The notes: generated from the letters alone by a model not told the origin. A stretch of DNA of 64,000 nt from Siphonodentalium dalli (GCA_032622095.1 CP136066.1:169022664-169086663); one strand, 5' to 3'; shown: positions 48,820 to 59,643, counted from the first letter of the stretch. A program made the numbers and translations.

Positions 48820-49760
48820 AAATATCGAAAGGATAAATTATTCACCATTAAACAAATTAATAAGGCTATACAAAAATGGGTGTCTGCCTGGGACACAGTA
48901 CATGTACTATTCAGTCTATTGTGTACCTTCACCTGCCGAATAATAGTTCAGGACTGTATTTTCACATTAATAATAGTGCAGGCAATTTCACTATATATCT
49001 CATTGCCTACATACAAATATAAAATTGATTTGTTTTAAGTCAAACTTTTGAAAACAGAACCGTTAAACTAACATCCACCAGGGTACACAGAGTCACCACA
49101 CCTAATTTGGTTAAAATCGGTATATGGGGCAGAGGGGAAAATTGTGAACATACAGATGGACAGACAGATCTTACTCTGTAGATATTTTTAGATAAATACA
49201 TATCAGACATATATCAAAACCTAAATAAGAGTTGAACATATGCCGGTATGTAATAGTAGAAGCTTACCACCATTAGCTGAGGTTTGAATGTAGATTATGT
49301 TTCTGGTGTACCAATCACCCCTCCTCCAAAGGGCCCATACAATTCCAAACAGGCTTCTCTCCAGTCATGATGACATTATCTTACCATTATACTCCATTAT
49401 CTATTAACCCTTTCTGTACTAAATACCCATTGATGAGTAGTTCCCTTAGGAAATGTTCAGATAATAAGTTCAACAACCAATGAACATGGACTCTTCTACA
49501 CTTGTATTATTTCACAGTTTCAATAAAAATAATTTATTTATGGTAAATGATGTAGTATAATCCATATATTCTTGTAAAATATGTGTAAACATTGGCAACC
49601 GATGCAGGACCTTTCGTCATTAACATGTGTCCCCTTCAGCTAAAAATAAATCCCATGCAGGACCACTAACATGCCATTAACCACTAACATACGATACACG
49701 AGCAACACTTTCTGCATTAACGAATATCACACAATAGTAATGAGTTCATGACTTTGTTCT
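48820..49760. other. Between CIDE-N cassettes; SINE-like tail
   Basis: At 49060-49175 a tail-like segment ('ttggttaaaatcggtatatg' ending 'gatggacagacagatc') suggests a SINE 3' end. Nothing else was recognised. Confidence 0.4.
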
Positions 49761-49766
49761 CAAAGG

Positions 49767-50096
49767 GGTACTGTACACTAAATCCGGTCACTTTATACTC
49801 AACAGAATATATGCAACAAATGAATTAATTTGAGCCATGGATTGTGAACAATACACTCGTGTGCTCTATAAATAACGCACACAACATGTTAATTATAAAG
49901 ACAATTAATTTAAGGCTGGAGCCAAAAATTCATTTTCGTTATAATTACTGTTGTTTGCATCGTTCGTAGAGCACACAAGTGTATTTTTGCACTAATCCAT
50001 GGACCAAATTCATTTATTTATTGCATGTATTCTGTTGAGTATATAAAGGGAGATGGTCTTAAAAATAGGTTAGATTTAGTGTACAGTACCCCTTTA
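49767..50096. mobile_element. Palindromic MITE, best-preserved copy (330 bp)
   Basis: The ends are AAAGGGGTACTGTACACTAA and its complement, TTTAGTGTACAGTACCCCTT. Internally 'tactcaacagaatatatgca' pairs with 'tgcatgtattctgttgagta', and 'acactcgtgtgctcta' pairs with 'tagagcacacaagtgt'. The element is thus a long imperfect hairpin. It lies between the two CIDE-N cassettes. Confidence 0.8.
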
Positions 50097-50759
50097 ACAT
50101 TGGATTAGGTCATATATGATCGGTTCAGCAACACTTTTAACAACCCTGATATAGAGATGTATATAAAATTAATTTTGTGACGTAAAACAGCATCATCTCA
50201 ACCAACTTCACTAGCTGGTTTACATCGAAGGACACTTGGACTAGGAACATATATGTAATTGGTCATTAACAGGTTCACTCTGATGCCCATTCAATTACAT
50301 GCAAAAGGTATGAGATTACTGGTAGTCGGCAGTGAAAATGTTAAGAAAACCCATCATGTAATTTACTTATACACTCAACAATCACTGCAATGCATGGTGT
50401 TTTATTGTGAAGTAGCTTTCTCGATATCACGGGGGCTTGTAGATTCCTATGTAATAGAAACTAAAATAGATGAGAATATACCAAAGCCTACACTGTAATG
50501 CATATACATTTGCATGGAGAACTATCATTCTATAATGATTCTATAGTGTCCACATGTTCATGCTTGCATTTCATGAGAATAAACTGGAAAAGGAACTCAT
50601 CAAGGCAGTAGTATATCGTACAAAAAACCCTGTGGGGACCTCATTCTGCAAATGGTAGACACTATTTCCAGACTTGATTAAGTCATCATAAGCCATCCAT
50701 ATAAACCAAAAGAATCAACACTGTCACATTACTAGTAATACATGTTTGACAATACATAC

Positions 50760-50902
50760 CACTTGCTGGTTTACCGACTGGTGACCAATCCTCACCATGA
50801 ACCAATGCCATGAATATGCATTCCTGGAACCCAATCCCCCTTAATAAGTAACTGCAAAAGGTCATCCTCATCTACGATTGAACCATCCCTCTCAAGTACA
50901 AT
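50760..50902 (-). CDS. CIDE-N domain, second half (cassette 1), 1-nt frameshift
   Basis: Acceptor GGCTTTGCAG, donor AAGTG|GTATGT. It starts IVLERDGSIVDEDDLLQLL, a textbook CIDE-N second half. The reading then has to move to another frame to give ECIFMALVHGEDWSPVGKPA, the M-x-L-x-x-G-E-x-W end of the domain. The exon is 143 nt, whereas 142 would restore a continuous frame and phase 1. The extra base is probably in the GGGGG run near 50838. This is either a true inactivating insertion or a sequence error. Confidence 0.7.
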
Positions 50903-51341
50903 CTGCAAAGCCTAAAGAGGGGAGAATATTCAGAAAGTTAGGTGATTGCCGTCATATAAATCTCCCCATTCAATATTAACTTGCATCACTCAGGACAAAT
51001 TCATTCAGCATAAGTCTATTTTAAAAATTTAATTTTGACATCTTCGATATCATTCAAAGTTGAGCCATCATCAATATTTACAAACAAAACGATTCTCAGA
51101 CTTTGTTTTGGTAGAATACTTACCCTTTAGTATACAGTTTAGATTTATTGTTTTCCTAATCTTATCTCAATTCATAGGATACACATATATGTGCAGCCCC
51201 TGTTATTAGCCGGTAAAAGTCAATACTGTAATAAAAGCTTTTCATGAAATTTTATAGCAATACCAAACACCAGCTTCATGACATGTTGTAAATGTTGGTG
51301 GCGGGTGTTGTTATTATATTTACTTACAACTGTCAACTAAC

Positions 51342-51479
51342 CTGGATATAGTTCTCAGTTACTGTCACGGGTAATCCAAGTTTGTTCACACTCTCTCTTT
51401 TGAGGGAATCAAGATCAGATGCTACGACCTTTTTTCTGTTCCGCTGCCCACCCCATACTTTGAAGAGTGGCATTGCTGA
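51342..51479 (-). CDS. CIDE-N domain, first half (cassette 1)
   Basis: Acceptor TTTTCTTGCAG, ATG at 51473, donor CCAG|GTTAGT in phase 0. It encodes MPLFKVWGGQRNRKKVVASD followed by LDSLKRESVNKLGLPVT. The F-K-V-W...R-x-R-K-x-V-V-A-x-x-L-x-x-L spacing equals cassette 2 and CIDE-N domains generally. It continues as IVLERDGSIVDED in the 50902 exon. Confidence 0.8.
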
Positions 51480-51724
51480 CTGCAAGAAAAACAGCATTTA
51501 GAGAGGCAGGCTTATTAAACTGTTTCTGAAATTGGTTAAACTTAATCCAAAGAAATTTACTTAAGTATATTAATTATATAATAAATACCGGCATGCAGTA
51601 TGAGTATGAGCATATATTGAACAATATATAATTTTCCATTAAAATCATTCTTCATTCAATATTATTATCGATATCATTCTCATAAAAATGTATCTTATCT
51701 GGCCAATATCTAGTATAATTTAAC

Positions 51725-51838
51725 CCTTTAATAACTGGAGCCTCCTGGAATTTTATGAAAACCCTGTGCCAATGCATTCTCTTATATACATGAGTCTCCC
51801 ATAGGGAGCCTCGCATATATAGGAGAGTACATATATTT
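51725..51838. repeat. Hairpin repeat family, copy 2
   Basis: 'ccctttaataactggagcct' then 'ccaatgcattctcttatata', with the stem 'gagtctcccat/agggagcctc', resembles 25279-25412. It abuts the left edge of the right duplication copy. Confidence 0.6.
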
Positions 51839-52409
51839 TTTGTTTGTACCCTGTACACATCAATTATAGTTTTATAAGATCTGCCTACATACAATAGAGT
51901 ATGATGTCTAGATGATCATGCCGTATCTGATAAGATCTGATAAAACTATACATACATTGGTGGTAGTAATTTCCACAAACATGCCCTTGGTGTGACCTTT
52001 TTATAATTCGGCAAACTAAACTATTGCCCACAATGTATCCTAACCCAGATAAATGTTAATGAAATTTCCTTTCAGAAGGCCACGACTATTCTAACGCACG
52101 AAGATGGGATGTAGTTAATTGAAAGTTGAAAATAAAGTTAAGTCACCTGAAAAAATAAATCCCTGACTACGAAAAGTCACTCCAAATAAAGAATTATTTT
52201 AATACAGTTTACTGGTCCTTTTAATTAGCAACGATTTACTTAAAGCGTTGTGTTGTGTTGTTTATCATTTTAGACACTTTAAATAGACAAGACATTTATC
52301 TCTCACATTTGATAAAAGCACATACAAGTGCAGTTAAGTCGGAGAGCTTCTCTTAGTTTAGGTGTCAACCATATTTGTTGAATTCCAGAGATAAGAATGA
52401 CTAACTTAC

Positions 52410-52484
52410 CTTTAGCACGGATTTCATTGTATTTGCCACCAATTCGAATAGTTTCCCTTTCATGAGTAGGTATTCATACAATAT
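52410..52484 (-). pseudogene. C-terminal module exon, right copy, lost acceptor
   Basis: The 25-codon frame ILYEYLLMKGKLFELVANTM...KSVLK is open and the donor AAAG|GTAAGT is kept. The acceptor that reads CTGCAG in the left copy reads CTGCAA here, so normal splicing into this exon should fail. Confidence 0.65.
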
Positions 52485-52693
52485 TTGCAGAAAAGAAACA
52501 TGAAGAAATTTGAAGAGTAAACACAACTTGAATGGCCATCTTAATATCTGAGAGTTGGATTATATAGTCTGCACTATTTAGTATAGTCAGTTGGTTTAGC
52601 AGAAAATTGGAAATTGCATTGCAAATTGCAATGCGAATCCAGTTAAATCGAGCCCAGATAACGTAATTATTAATAGTAAAATTATTCACTTAG

Positions 52694-52955
52694 ATATTCA
52701 ATGTCATTGAAGCATGGGAATTCCTCGAGTATAGATCCTATGGCACCTCCTTCCTTTAGCCGTGCTCGTCTTTTGGTAGCAGCTTTATGTGACTGGACGA
52801 AGGTTTCGATATTTCTGACTCGGCCTTCATTTCAGCCAAGTGGTTGGTATAATTTAGTTTATTTTTGTCTGTTTGATGTCAACATCCATACTCTTTCTCT
52901 TGTTTTTAAGGCGCAAGTTTCTGAACTTAGCACTCAGTCGATCATTGAATACAGA
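52694..52955 (-). pseudogene. SAMD3-like C-terminal exon, right copy, decayed
   Basis: It starts SVFNDRLSAKFRNLRLKNKR in a clean frame (this copy keeps the base lost in the left copy). It then loses the middle of the exon, including the SSFKRR and KRREWL blocks, and picks up a stop (IN*). The donor GAATAT|GTAAGT of the left copy is CTAAGT here. The acceptor tract has lost its pyrimidines. Confidence 0.65.
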
Positions 52956-53640
52956 CTCAAATTTTTTTTAAATAGTAACTCCTTTCACTACTACAGTCTT
53001 AGCAATATTATATCGGTAGAGTGTAAAGAATCGATAAATCGTCGATTAATTCACTAATGATTAATGAGATAATCGATTAATCACCTGAGTTGAATCCAGG
53101 CCTACCATTATAATATGTTGATGACTCTAAAATTGGTAAATTATGTTTGGAATATTATTTATGTACACGGAAACGACTCTACTGAGTAATTATTAAAATT
53201 ACTTGATTAATTGATCTATTTTCAAAATAGCTAATCCTTTCAGCTCTAGTTGCGACATTGTGATATGTTGTAACATTAATCTAGTTAAAATATATGCTAC
53301 ATGTAGTCATGATTCCTAATTGTTGCCCATTAACATATTTTCCTTTGCCCTATGACTAACTGATTTTACCTCTATTTAGTTTTTGGTTAAAAACCATCAA
53401 AATCGTGAGATAGCGGTAAGTTGAACAGGTGATGTTAACGTATTTTAGGCCAGAAATTGTTAAGAGAGGCAAATCAGTTATTGATAGCTCATTGTGTATT
53501 AGCACATACATGTAGATACGACTCTTGGATTAGAGTCTATACATTGGCCTACTATAGACATGTACCACATTTATGACGCACAAAGTTCAATGTGACTTTG
53601 AACATCTGCTTTTAATTCAGTAAAATTTGCTACTGCTTAC

Positions 53641-53858
53641 CCATGGTTCTGTACCAGTTGGCATCCGAATGCATGGGTACTTCAAATACATTTGTTCTCC
53701 CACCTGCTTGTACTTGGACGACTCCTTGATCATAAACACATTCATATAGAAGCTTGCGCATTCTGATATCAAGTGGTTGAATGATGCCAAAATATTGCCA
53801 TTTCTTAAGGCTTCCTCCAGTCCCGATGAAAAGGTGGGAATCGGAACTGTGAATATTT
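53641..53858 (-). CDS. KYP-type domain exon, right copy, intact
   Basis: Acceptor CTTTTTACAG, donor CCATGG|GTAAGC, 218 nt, entering with two bases and leaving in phase 0. It encodes IFTVPIPTFSSGLEEALRNG, ILASFNHLISECASFYMNVF and KYKQVGEQMYLKYPCIRMPT. The F...L..AL..G, F...I...CAS-FY, YKQV...L..KYP.I pattern resembles the central domain of uncharacterised SAMD3-like proteins. It joins the CIDE-N second-half exon at 54231 in phase. Its left twin carries a stop. Confidence 0.65.
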
Positions 53859-54230
53859 CTGTAAAAAGTTATATGAATATTAAATATTTGTACTTGGTAT
53901 TGGTAATGCATACAATAAATTTGAGACATTTTATGGCTCAAGGAAACATTCAGAGCATAGCAAGTGGAAAAACGTTATATCTATCTGAGATCGATCGCCT
54001 GAATAAGATAATCCATCTTTAAATAAGTTTGTATTCAAAATACATGAACATCCACATGTACATTTAGCTTCCATCTACACATATGACAATAGGCATCAAC
54101 AGTACATGTGACATTCATGAGAAATATGAAGATAATCATCGTGAATGCCTGAATGGTTGCTGAGGTAACAATACCAGTACCTCCACTTATTGAATTTACT
54201 AGGAGGCTAACAAAATTGGTTGGTAGATAC

Positions 54231-54462
54231 TCTGTGCAGGTTTGGCTGGTGATGAATATGACACGATTGACTCGTCTGGCAAATTAGCTCTGCATGGTCT
54301 CTCTGCATTTACTTCATTGGCAGAATGTTGTTGTATCTGTTGTTCTTGTTGTTGTCTAGATCTCCATACCTCACCACCCTCCAGACAACAGAGGACTTCA
54401 TCATTAAGAATCAGAAGTACTTCATCATCATCCACCTCGATTCCTTCTTTCTCTGTTACAAT
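54231..54462 (-). CDS. CIDE-N second half plus Q-rich linker, right copy
   Basis: Acceptor AGCTGCAAAG, donor ACAGA|GTATCT (weaker than the GTATGT of the left copy). The 77 codons plus one base start IVTEKEGIEVDDDEVLLILN, then EVLCCLEGGEVWRSR, a QQQEQQIQQ run, and a Ser/Pro-rich end (VSYSSPAKPAQ). The frame is intact, unlike the left twin. A matching first-half exon should lie to the right. None was found before the transposon fragment at 58.2 kb, so this domain may be incomplete. Confidence 0.7.
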
Positions 54463-54671
54463 CTTTGCAGCTTGTATGGACAAAAGCGCTGATGCTGCGA
54501 CGATGTAAATGAGTGGAACTTTTTGCAAAGTAGACAATTCAAATAAAGAGCCAGTAGTGCAGAAATGGTCAGGTTACTGTTTCCAACTTTGTATGAACAA
54601 AGACAAGGACCAGTCTAACCTGAGAACAAATTTCGTCTCAAAGTTGATATAGCTGCTTAGTGAATGAAAAT

Positions 54672-54745
54672 TGCATATATTCTGTTCAGTATAAAAGGGG
54701 ATGGTCCCGTAAATGACTGGATTAAGTGTACAATACAACTTTAAA
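54672..54745. mobile_element. Short right-end piece of the palindromic MITE
   Basis: 'tatattctgttcagtataaa' to 'gactggattaagtgta' equals the end of the copy at 45300-45441. The rest was deleted here. Confidence 0.55.
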
Positions 54746-55923
54746 GTATTGGTATTACGGTGTCCTTCGTCCAGTTGTCAAACAAAAACAAACATGTCAA
54801 CTGAGATGGAGTTAGAAGTTAAACCCTGTGATCTATATACTATATGTACATGCATATTTGACATTCAACACTCTAAAAACCCCAGGTACTCTGGAGTACC
54901 AAATTTGGTACTCCGGCTGTCCCACACGGAGTACCAAAATTGTGGTACTCCAGATTACCAAATGAGGTTTTGGTACTCCGGAGTACCACAACACTTTTGG
55001 TACTTCGTATTTGGTACTCTGAAGTGCCAAATTAGGTACTCCATAGACCCTCATGGAGTACCCAAATTTTGGTACTCCAGAGTACCAAAATATATTTGGT
55101 ACTCCAGACTGCCAACCTGTTTTTGGCACGTCAGAATACCAAAATATATTTGGTAATCCAGACTACCAACCTAATGTTGGTACTACACGAGTCGCATCCA
55201 ATAATCCAGACTGAGATTCTACTGACGACAAGATTAACCAGAGTGTGACTGTTGCCATCGGTGGGATCACGAACATGAATACGTAACGTGACTAGAGAGT
55301 AGATATAGAGAGTTATTAGAAGGGCTGGTGCCAAATCATCCCTGGGCTATTTCCTCGGATAGTGGCTAGGAAAACAGAAGTGTACCACACAGGAGGTAAT
55401 CTAATAGAGCTATGCACTCAAAATACTATTAGCATCCAACTGATACAGCATTTTTATTCATGTACAACATTCCACTCAAGGCAGATAACTATCAGCTCTG
55501 CATTATACAAGTTTTTAGATCTGGACAATTCATACCCATGTTGCTATCATATCAGAAAAAGAAGAAACTAGTTAAATCATTTATTAAATTCAACAGTTAA
55601 TGTGATAACATGGAATGTATATATATATACACTGATCAAAGAAATTTACATGTACCAACGGAGTCACTACATGGATTTACACATGTAAATCATTACACGG
55701 ATTCGTAAAGTCAGAATCGTCAATTTTAAGGTCAAAGGTAAACAAAATTTAAATCGTTATTATGGAATGAAATAAGAATATTTTTCTGCAAACTAATATA
55801 TATCTATCTATCCATAAGATTTCCACTACAACCCTCGAAATTAACGGCACCTTTGACCTTAAAATGGTCGATTCTGTCTTTACGAATCCATGTATCAACA
55901 GTATATCCTTTTAAATGATAACC

Positions 55924-56183
55924 CTATTTCATTATCATGTTGTGAAATCTAGTGACTCCGTTGGTTAGTGCACTAACGCCATCTAGTTTCATGACAAGCT
56001 TTTCCAGAAATATCATTGTATTCTTGACCGTCCGTGCATATTGTATCCCAAACACGAAGTAGGTCGACATCAGTAGAGATATTGCCAGCGTCATGTCACA
56101 AATCTCCATTTCGTCCATCACAATGGCTATCTTGTCACATGAGAAGAGGTGCCCACCAGTGCCGGTGTTGGTCCAAGTGGAAC
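55924..56183 (-). CDS. Terminal exon of a SAM-domain gene (EMEICDMTLAISLLM)
   Basis: Acceptor CTCATTCACAG, then two bases, 85 codons and a TAG. It encodes STWTNTGTGGHLFSCDKIAI, VMDEMEICDMTLAISLLMST, then YFVFGIQYARTVKNTMIFLE and a short end MIMK. The I-V-x-(D/E)-E-I-C-D...LL-x-TYFVF...Y...V-x-NTM-x-FLE pattern matches, from memory, the C-terminus of SAMD3-like, repeat-related proteins. Two incoming bases complete the single base left by the SAM exon at 57807, so a direct splice gives a protein of about 116 residues. Normal family members are longer, so middle exons may have been missed or lost. Confidence 0.65.
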
Positions 56184-56199
56184 CTGTGAATGAGATTGA

Positions 56200-57790
56200 A
56201 TATGAGTTAATAAAGTTTATTTAAATTACCTCTGTTCTGACAATATCTGGTAAAGAAGCACTGTCTGACTATTGACTAAGAATGCAATTGGGTGAAATTA
56301 TGTCAAAAAACGCTTGACAAACAAACAAAATAATTGTTTGAACTCGGACACTAGCAATAAGCCAGTACCCGGTTCGGAACCATATGGTTAATTCTATCCA
56401 GCCATATAAATGCCACACGTCCCTCACACAGGAGAGGAGCCATAAACAGATTACGTTATGTAACTGAGTGGTACCCGAAGGAAAAAGATTCCCTTTTACT
56501 GGTGCAGGAATTTGAAATTCCAGAATCGTAACATTGATGAGCGCTGAATTAAAACAAACGCGCCGATTTATACGGACACAACAGTTATATCATAATGAGA
56601 TCGCGCCATTGAAGCAAATCGCGAATACATGATTAATTATCGGCTCGGACAGAAGCAGGGGTATCAAATCTCGCAAAATCAAAGCTTCAGACGACATCAT
56701 GCCGCGCATGTGCGAATTGCTCATTAACTGAGACTGTATTGGGAGTAGTGACCTGACCACAGGTGGGCAATTCCACGGTTTCGGATGTACTCCTCGGATA
56801 ACATAATTGGCTGAATCTTTTACGCTGGGGCGAGTATCTGTACCTATTTTATTCTAAAATGTTGAATTATGCTCAATCTTTTAGAAATAATAATATTCAG
56901 TTTTTGTGTATAATACTGTATTTCTATAATGTTTGTGGGTGCCTTAAATGGTCGGTCTCATACCCTACCCTCAATATCGGGTGTATTTTTTGGAAAATAT
57001 CAAAATACCAAAAATCACTCTACTGATAAGGGTTAATAAAAGATTGAACTTAATTTATCAATAGAATAATTACATGTATATATTTTGAAACCGATTTATT
57101 TTGTACGAATCATAATTAGTTATCTTTTTTGATAATCTCACTCTTTTATTGCTTGATACCGTACTTGTAAAATAGTCCATCTATAAACTTGCCCAGATCA
57201 CTTTTTACAGACGTTCTTGTATTCGCCATTTATGACAGTAGTTCGCATACATTTCGACTTTTTTTAAACGACGAGACGCCATTCGGGTTAGTGACGTTGC
57301 ACATTCGAATGGCGTCTTGACGCGGTAGCCTTCACCCCTTGTCATATTAATTTTTATCTCTTTTCTGAGCGATATTTAAAAGTCCGTAATTGTCAAATTC
57401 CAACACCTGTGGCATGACCAAAACGTCTACGGATTCACATATTATTACTTTAGTAGTCTTTAGTACTTTACCTATCTGACAAATTGCAGATTCAATTTGA
57501 TTCATAAATTTTGTTGAATATATATATTCACGGAGGTGACCTGATAATATCAGATGTCTCGATCTAGTACTGGGGCGAAATCTGAGTTCGATCAAAATAA
57601 TTCGAAGTCACAATCCGACTAGGAAATAGACCGATTTATCTAGTTTAGCTCGAACGATCTAATTTACATCGGTTTGTGGATCTCCAAGACATGATGTCTG
57701 AGTGTCGAACACACTCCTCTGGTCGCCGAGTCTGAATACAGTGAAATCATAGTAAAATTAAAAACTGCCCGAAATTGGCGAAAAGAAATA
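56200..57790. other. Presumed intron within the insertion
   Basis: An open minus frame at 57347-57595 (SGHLREYIYSTKFMNQIESA) has no clear splice sites or family match. No second SAM exon was found. Confidence 0.4.
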
Positions 57791-57806
57791 ATGATATAAG
57801 ACAAAC

Positions 57807-57897
57807 CTTTAAATGAATCAACTAATTCCTCCAAACCGCAGTCAGTGAGCCAATTACACACATTCGCCAAAGTCCATTTGTCCACAAGGACCGCCAT
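57807..57897 (-). CDS. SAM domain N-terminal exon
   Basis: The ATG at 57897 is followed by 30 codons, MAVLVDKWTLANVCNWLTDC then GLEELVDSFK, and a donor AAAG|GTTTGT in phase 1. W-(T/S)-x-x-x-V-x-x-W-L-x-x-x-G-L-E-E-L-x-x-x-F is the first two helices of a SAM domain. The rest of the domain should be in a following exon that was not found. It is inside the 54869-58179 insertion, so it moved here with it. Confidence 0.7.
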
Positions 57898-58184
57898 TGA
57901 TGGTATTATTTTCGTCCGGATGATTTGAAAACAAAGAAATAAGTGCGAATGGCACTGCGATCGCAGGAACCGTAACTCTAGATAACAGCGATTGAAACTT
58001 CCAACCTGTAATCGATACGCGATTGCGAGTCGAATTATGCTAACTGCACAGCTATGTTGGTATTACAGACCTCTGTAGGATCCTGGGATACCAGCGCAGC
58101 TTCAGTTTGGTGCTCTGGACTACCAAAGACCGCCGTAGGCACTCCAGAATACCTATACGGCCTCTGATTTTTCTGAGTGAATGT

Positions 58185-58430
58185 CATGTGTTTGTTAACA
58201 ATATATTTTCCTCGACTTGTCCAGGGGATTGATGCTATAATTAACACCATCGTCGCCAGAGAGAAGCTCAAAAAGCTTTCGGTTGGCCGAAGCACTATCA
58301 TACGTAAGGAACAGAACTCTGAAACCAATGACACAACGACACATTCCAATATGATCACTGCTTTCTCCATGATAGGCGATGCGACCAAACTAGTTAGTGA
58401 AATACAAGACAAGTTGTAACCTAAAAGTTT
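58185..58430 (-). pseudogene. P-element transposase fragment, right duplicate
   Basis: Twin of 45575-45834. It reads LVASPIMEKAVIILECVV. An 8-base gain then shifts the frame before a VLFLTYDSASANRKLFELL block, and the conserved D-G of the left copy reads D-S here. It is more decayed than the left copy. Confidence 0.65.
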
Positions 58431-58556
58431 AAAGTTTAAAGTTTTCAAACCAGACGCCGAAAAAAAACATACTAGTAATATTTCTCAGATATTGAGTGGA
58501 GAGGATTAGCAAGCGCTATAACAGTATGTAACATTCGTATCTCTAGCCCTTCCATG

Positions 58557-59158
58557 AGTGGAGCTTCCTGAAATTGTATGAACACCCTGATTACCATGTC
58601 CCTGTAAGCCAGTGCATTCTCTTACATATGCGAGGCTCCCTATGAGGGACTCGCTTATATAAGAGGATGCACTGGCACATGGTATTTAATGCGCACCAGC
58701 GCAGCTCCAGTTATTAAAGGGTGATTCACCTGTGAAATAACATACAAATATTCTTGTTTCGATTAAGGTTATGAGTTAAAACCGAAACTTTGAAGAAAAA
58801 TTTACTAAAACCCGGTACGAGACTTATATAATTTGTCTACATACTTTCAGTTATAATTCATAACCTTAATCGGAACAAGAGTCATTCTTAACCCTTTCAT
58901 GACGGGAGCTGCGCTCGTGCAGCATTAAATGTCATGTACAAGTGCATTTTCTTACATATGCGAGTCTCCCATATATAAGAGAATATACTGCCTCTAATAT
59001 GTAAGAGAATATACTGGCTTACAAAGTCAAGGTAAATATTGTTAGGACAATACATTATCATATATGCGAGTCTCCACGTAGGAGACTCCCATATATACGA
59101 GAATGCGTTGGAACAGGGTTTTCACAAACTTTCAGGATGATCCAGTCATGGAAGGGTT
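58557..59158. repeat. Three hairpin-repeat copies in a row
   Basis: At 58557-58726, 58888-59025 and 59045-59158, 'gagtctcc/ggagactc' stems are flanked by 'gccagtgcattctctta' and 'gcactggcacatgg' type arms, and by 'gggagctgcgctcgtgca' type ends. The first copy forms a long hairpin about its centre near 58643. Between them (58750-58880) an inverted pair 'tgtttcgattaaggttatga' and its complement suggests yet another small palindrome. Confidence 0.6.
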
Positions 59159-59164
59159 AAGTAT

Positions 59165-59640
59165 CTAGCCATTGTTATATACAAGGACAATGAACTAATA
59201 CTCACCAAATATGGCAAGATATTGGCTCACTGGGGCATCACGGTCATATCATGGACTAACTGTTGACTGAATGAAATAAAAGTTCAACTTGTAATTATTT
59301 TATTACTAAGCTCTCATCTGCGAGTATTGTTCCCTTTGAAATGTTCATGTCATAAGTTCTACATATGTAGTTTGCAGAAATAATCATCTAAATATTTCTC
59401 TTCAATGAATAGACATCGTCCTGCATTTGTTTTATCCATTCGCCAGCCTGGTGTCTACTTACATTTCCTGAACACATGCCAGATCAATAGACGACTTCAA
59501 TATATACTTTCATAATTGAATGGGAGAGTAAATTTGGGAAAGACAAGTTTAAAATATGTACTCTAATTTTCTCAAACAACAAGATATAGGTACATGTATA
59601 TTATATAAATGTTACGTCGTCAATCGCCCATCAGTCGGGT
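59165..59640. other. Nothing recognised
   Basis: No supported coding or repeat structure was seen. Confidence 0.4.
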
Positions 59641-59643
59641 ATC

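Larger units (their letters stand above)
54869..58179 (-). mobile_element. 3.3-kb insertion with CACTC...GAGTG ends, carrying SAM exons
   Basis: The borders were read by comparing the two duplication copies. The left copy is continuous (attcaatggcatg, 45561), while here 'attcaa' is followed by CACTCTAAAAACC, and GAGTG is followed by 'aatgtcatg'. AA is thus duplicated. The ends are inverted (CACTCTAAAAA and CACTCAGAAAAA). They are followed by dense ggtactc/gagtacc palindromes at 54880-55190, with fewer at 58060-58165. Inside are a SAM exon (57807-57897) and a compatible terminal exon (55924-56183). No transposase was recognised, so it may be a non-autonomous element carrying gene pieces. Confidence 0.75.
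51840..58529. repeat. Segmental duplication, right copy (with insertion)
   Basis: It matches 42170-45852 from 'atcaattatagttttataag' to 'gctataacagtatg', interrupted by the 3311-bp element at 54869-58179. Further losses include about 100 bp near 54670 and parts of the exon at 52694-52955. Confidence 0.85.
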
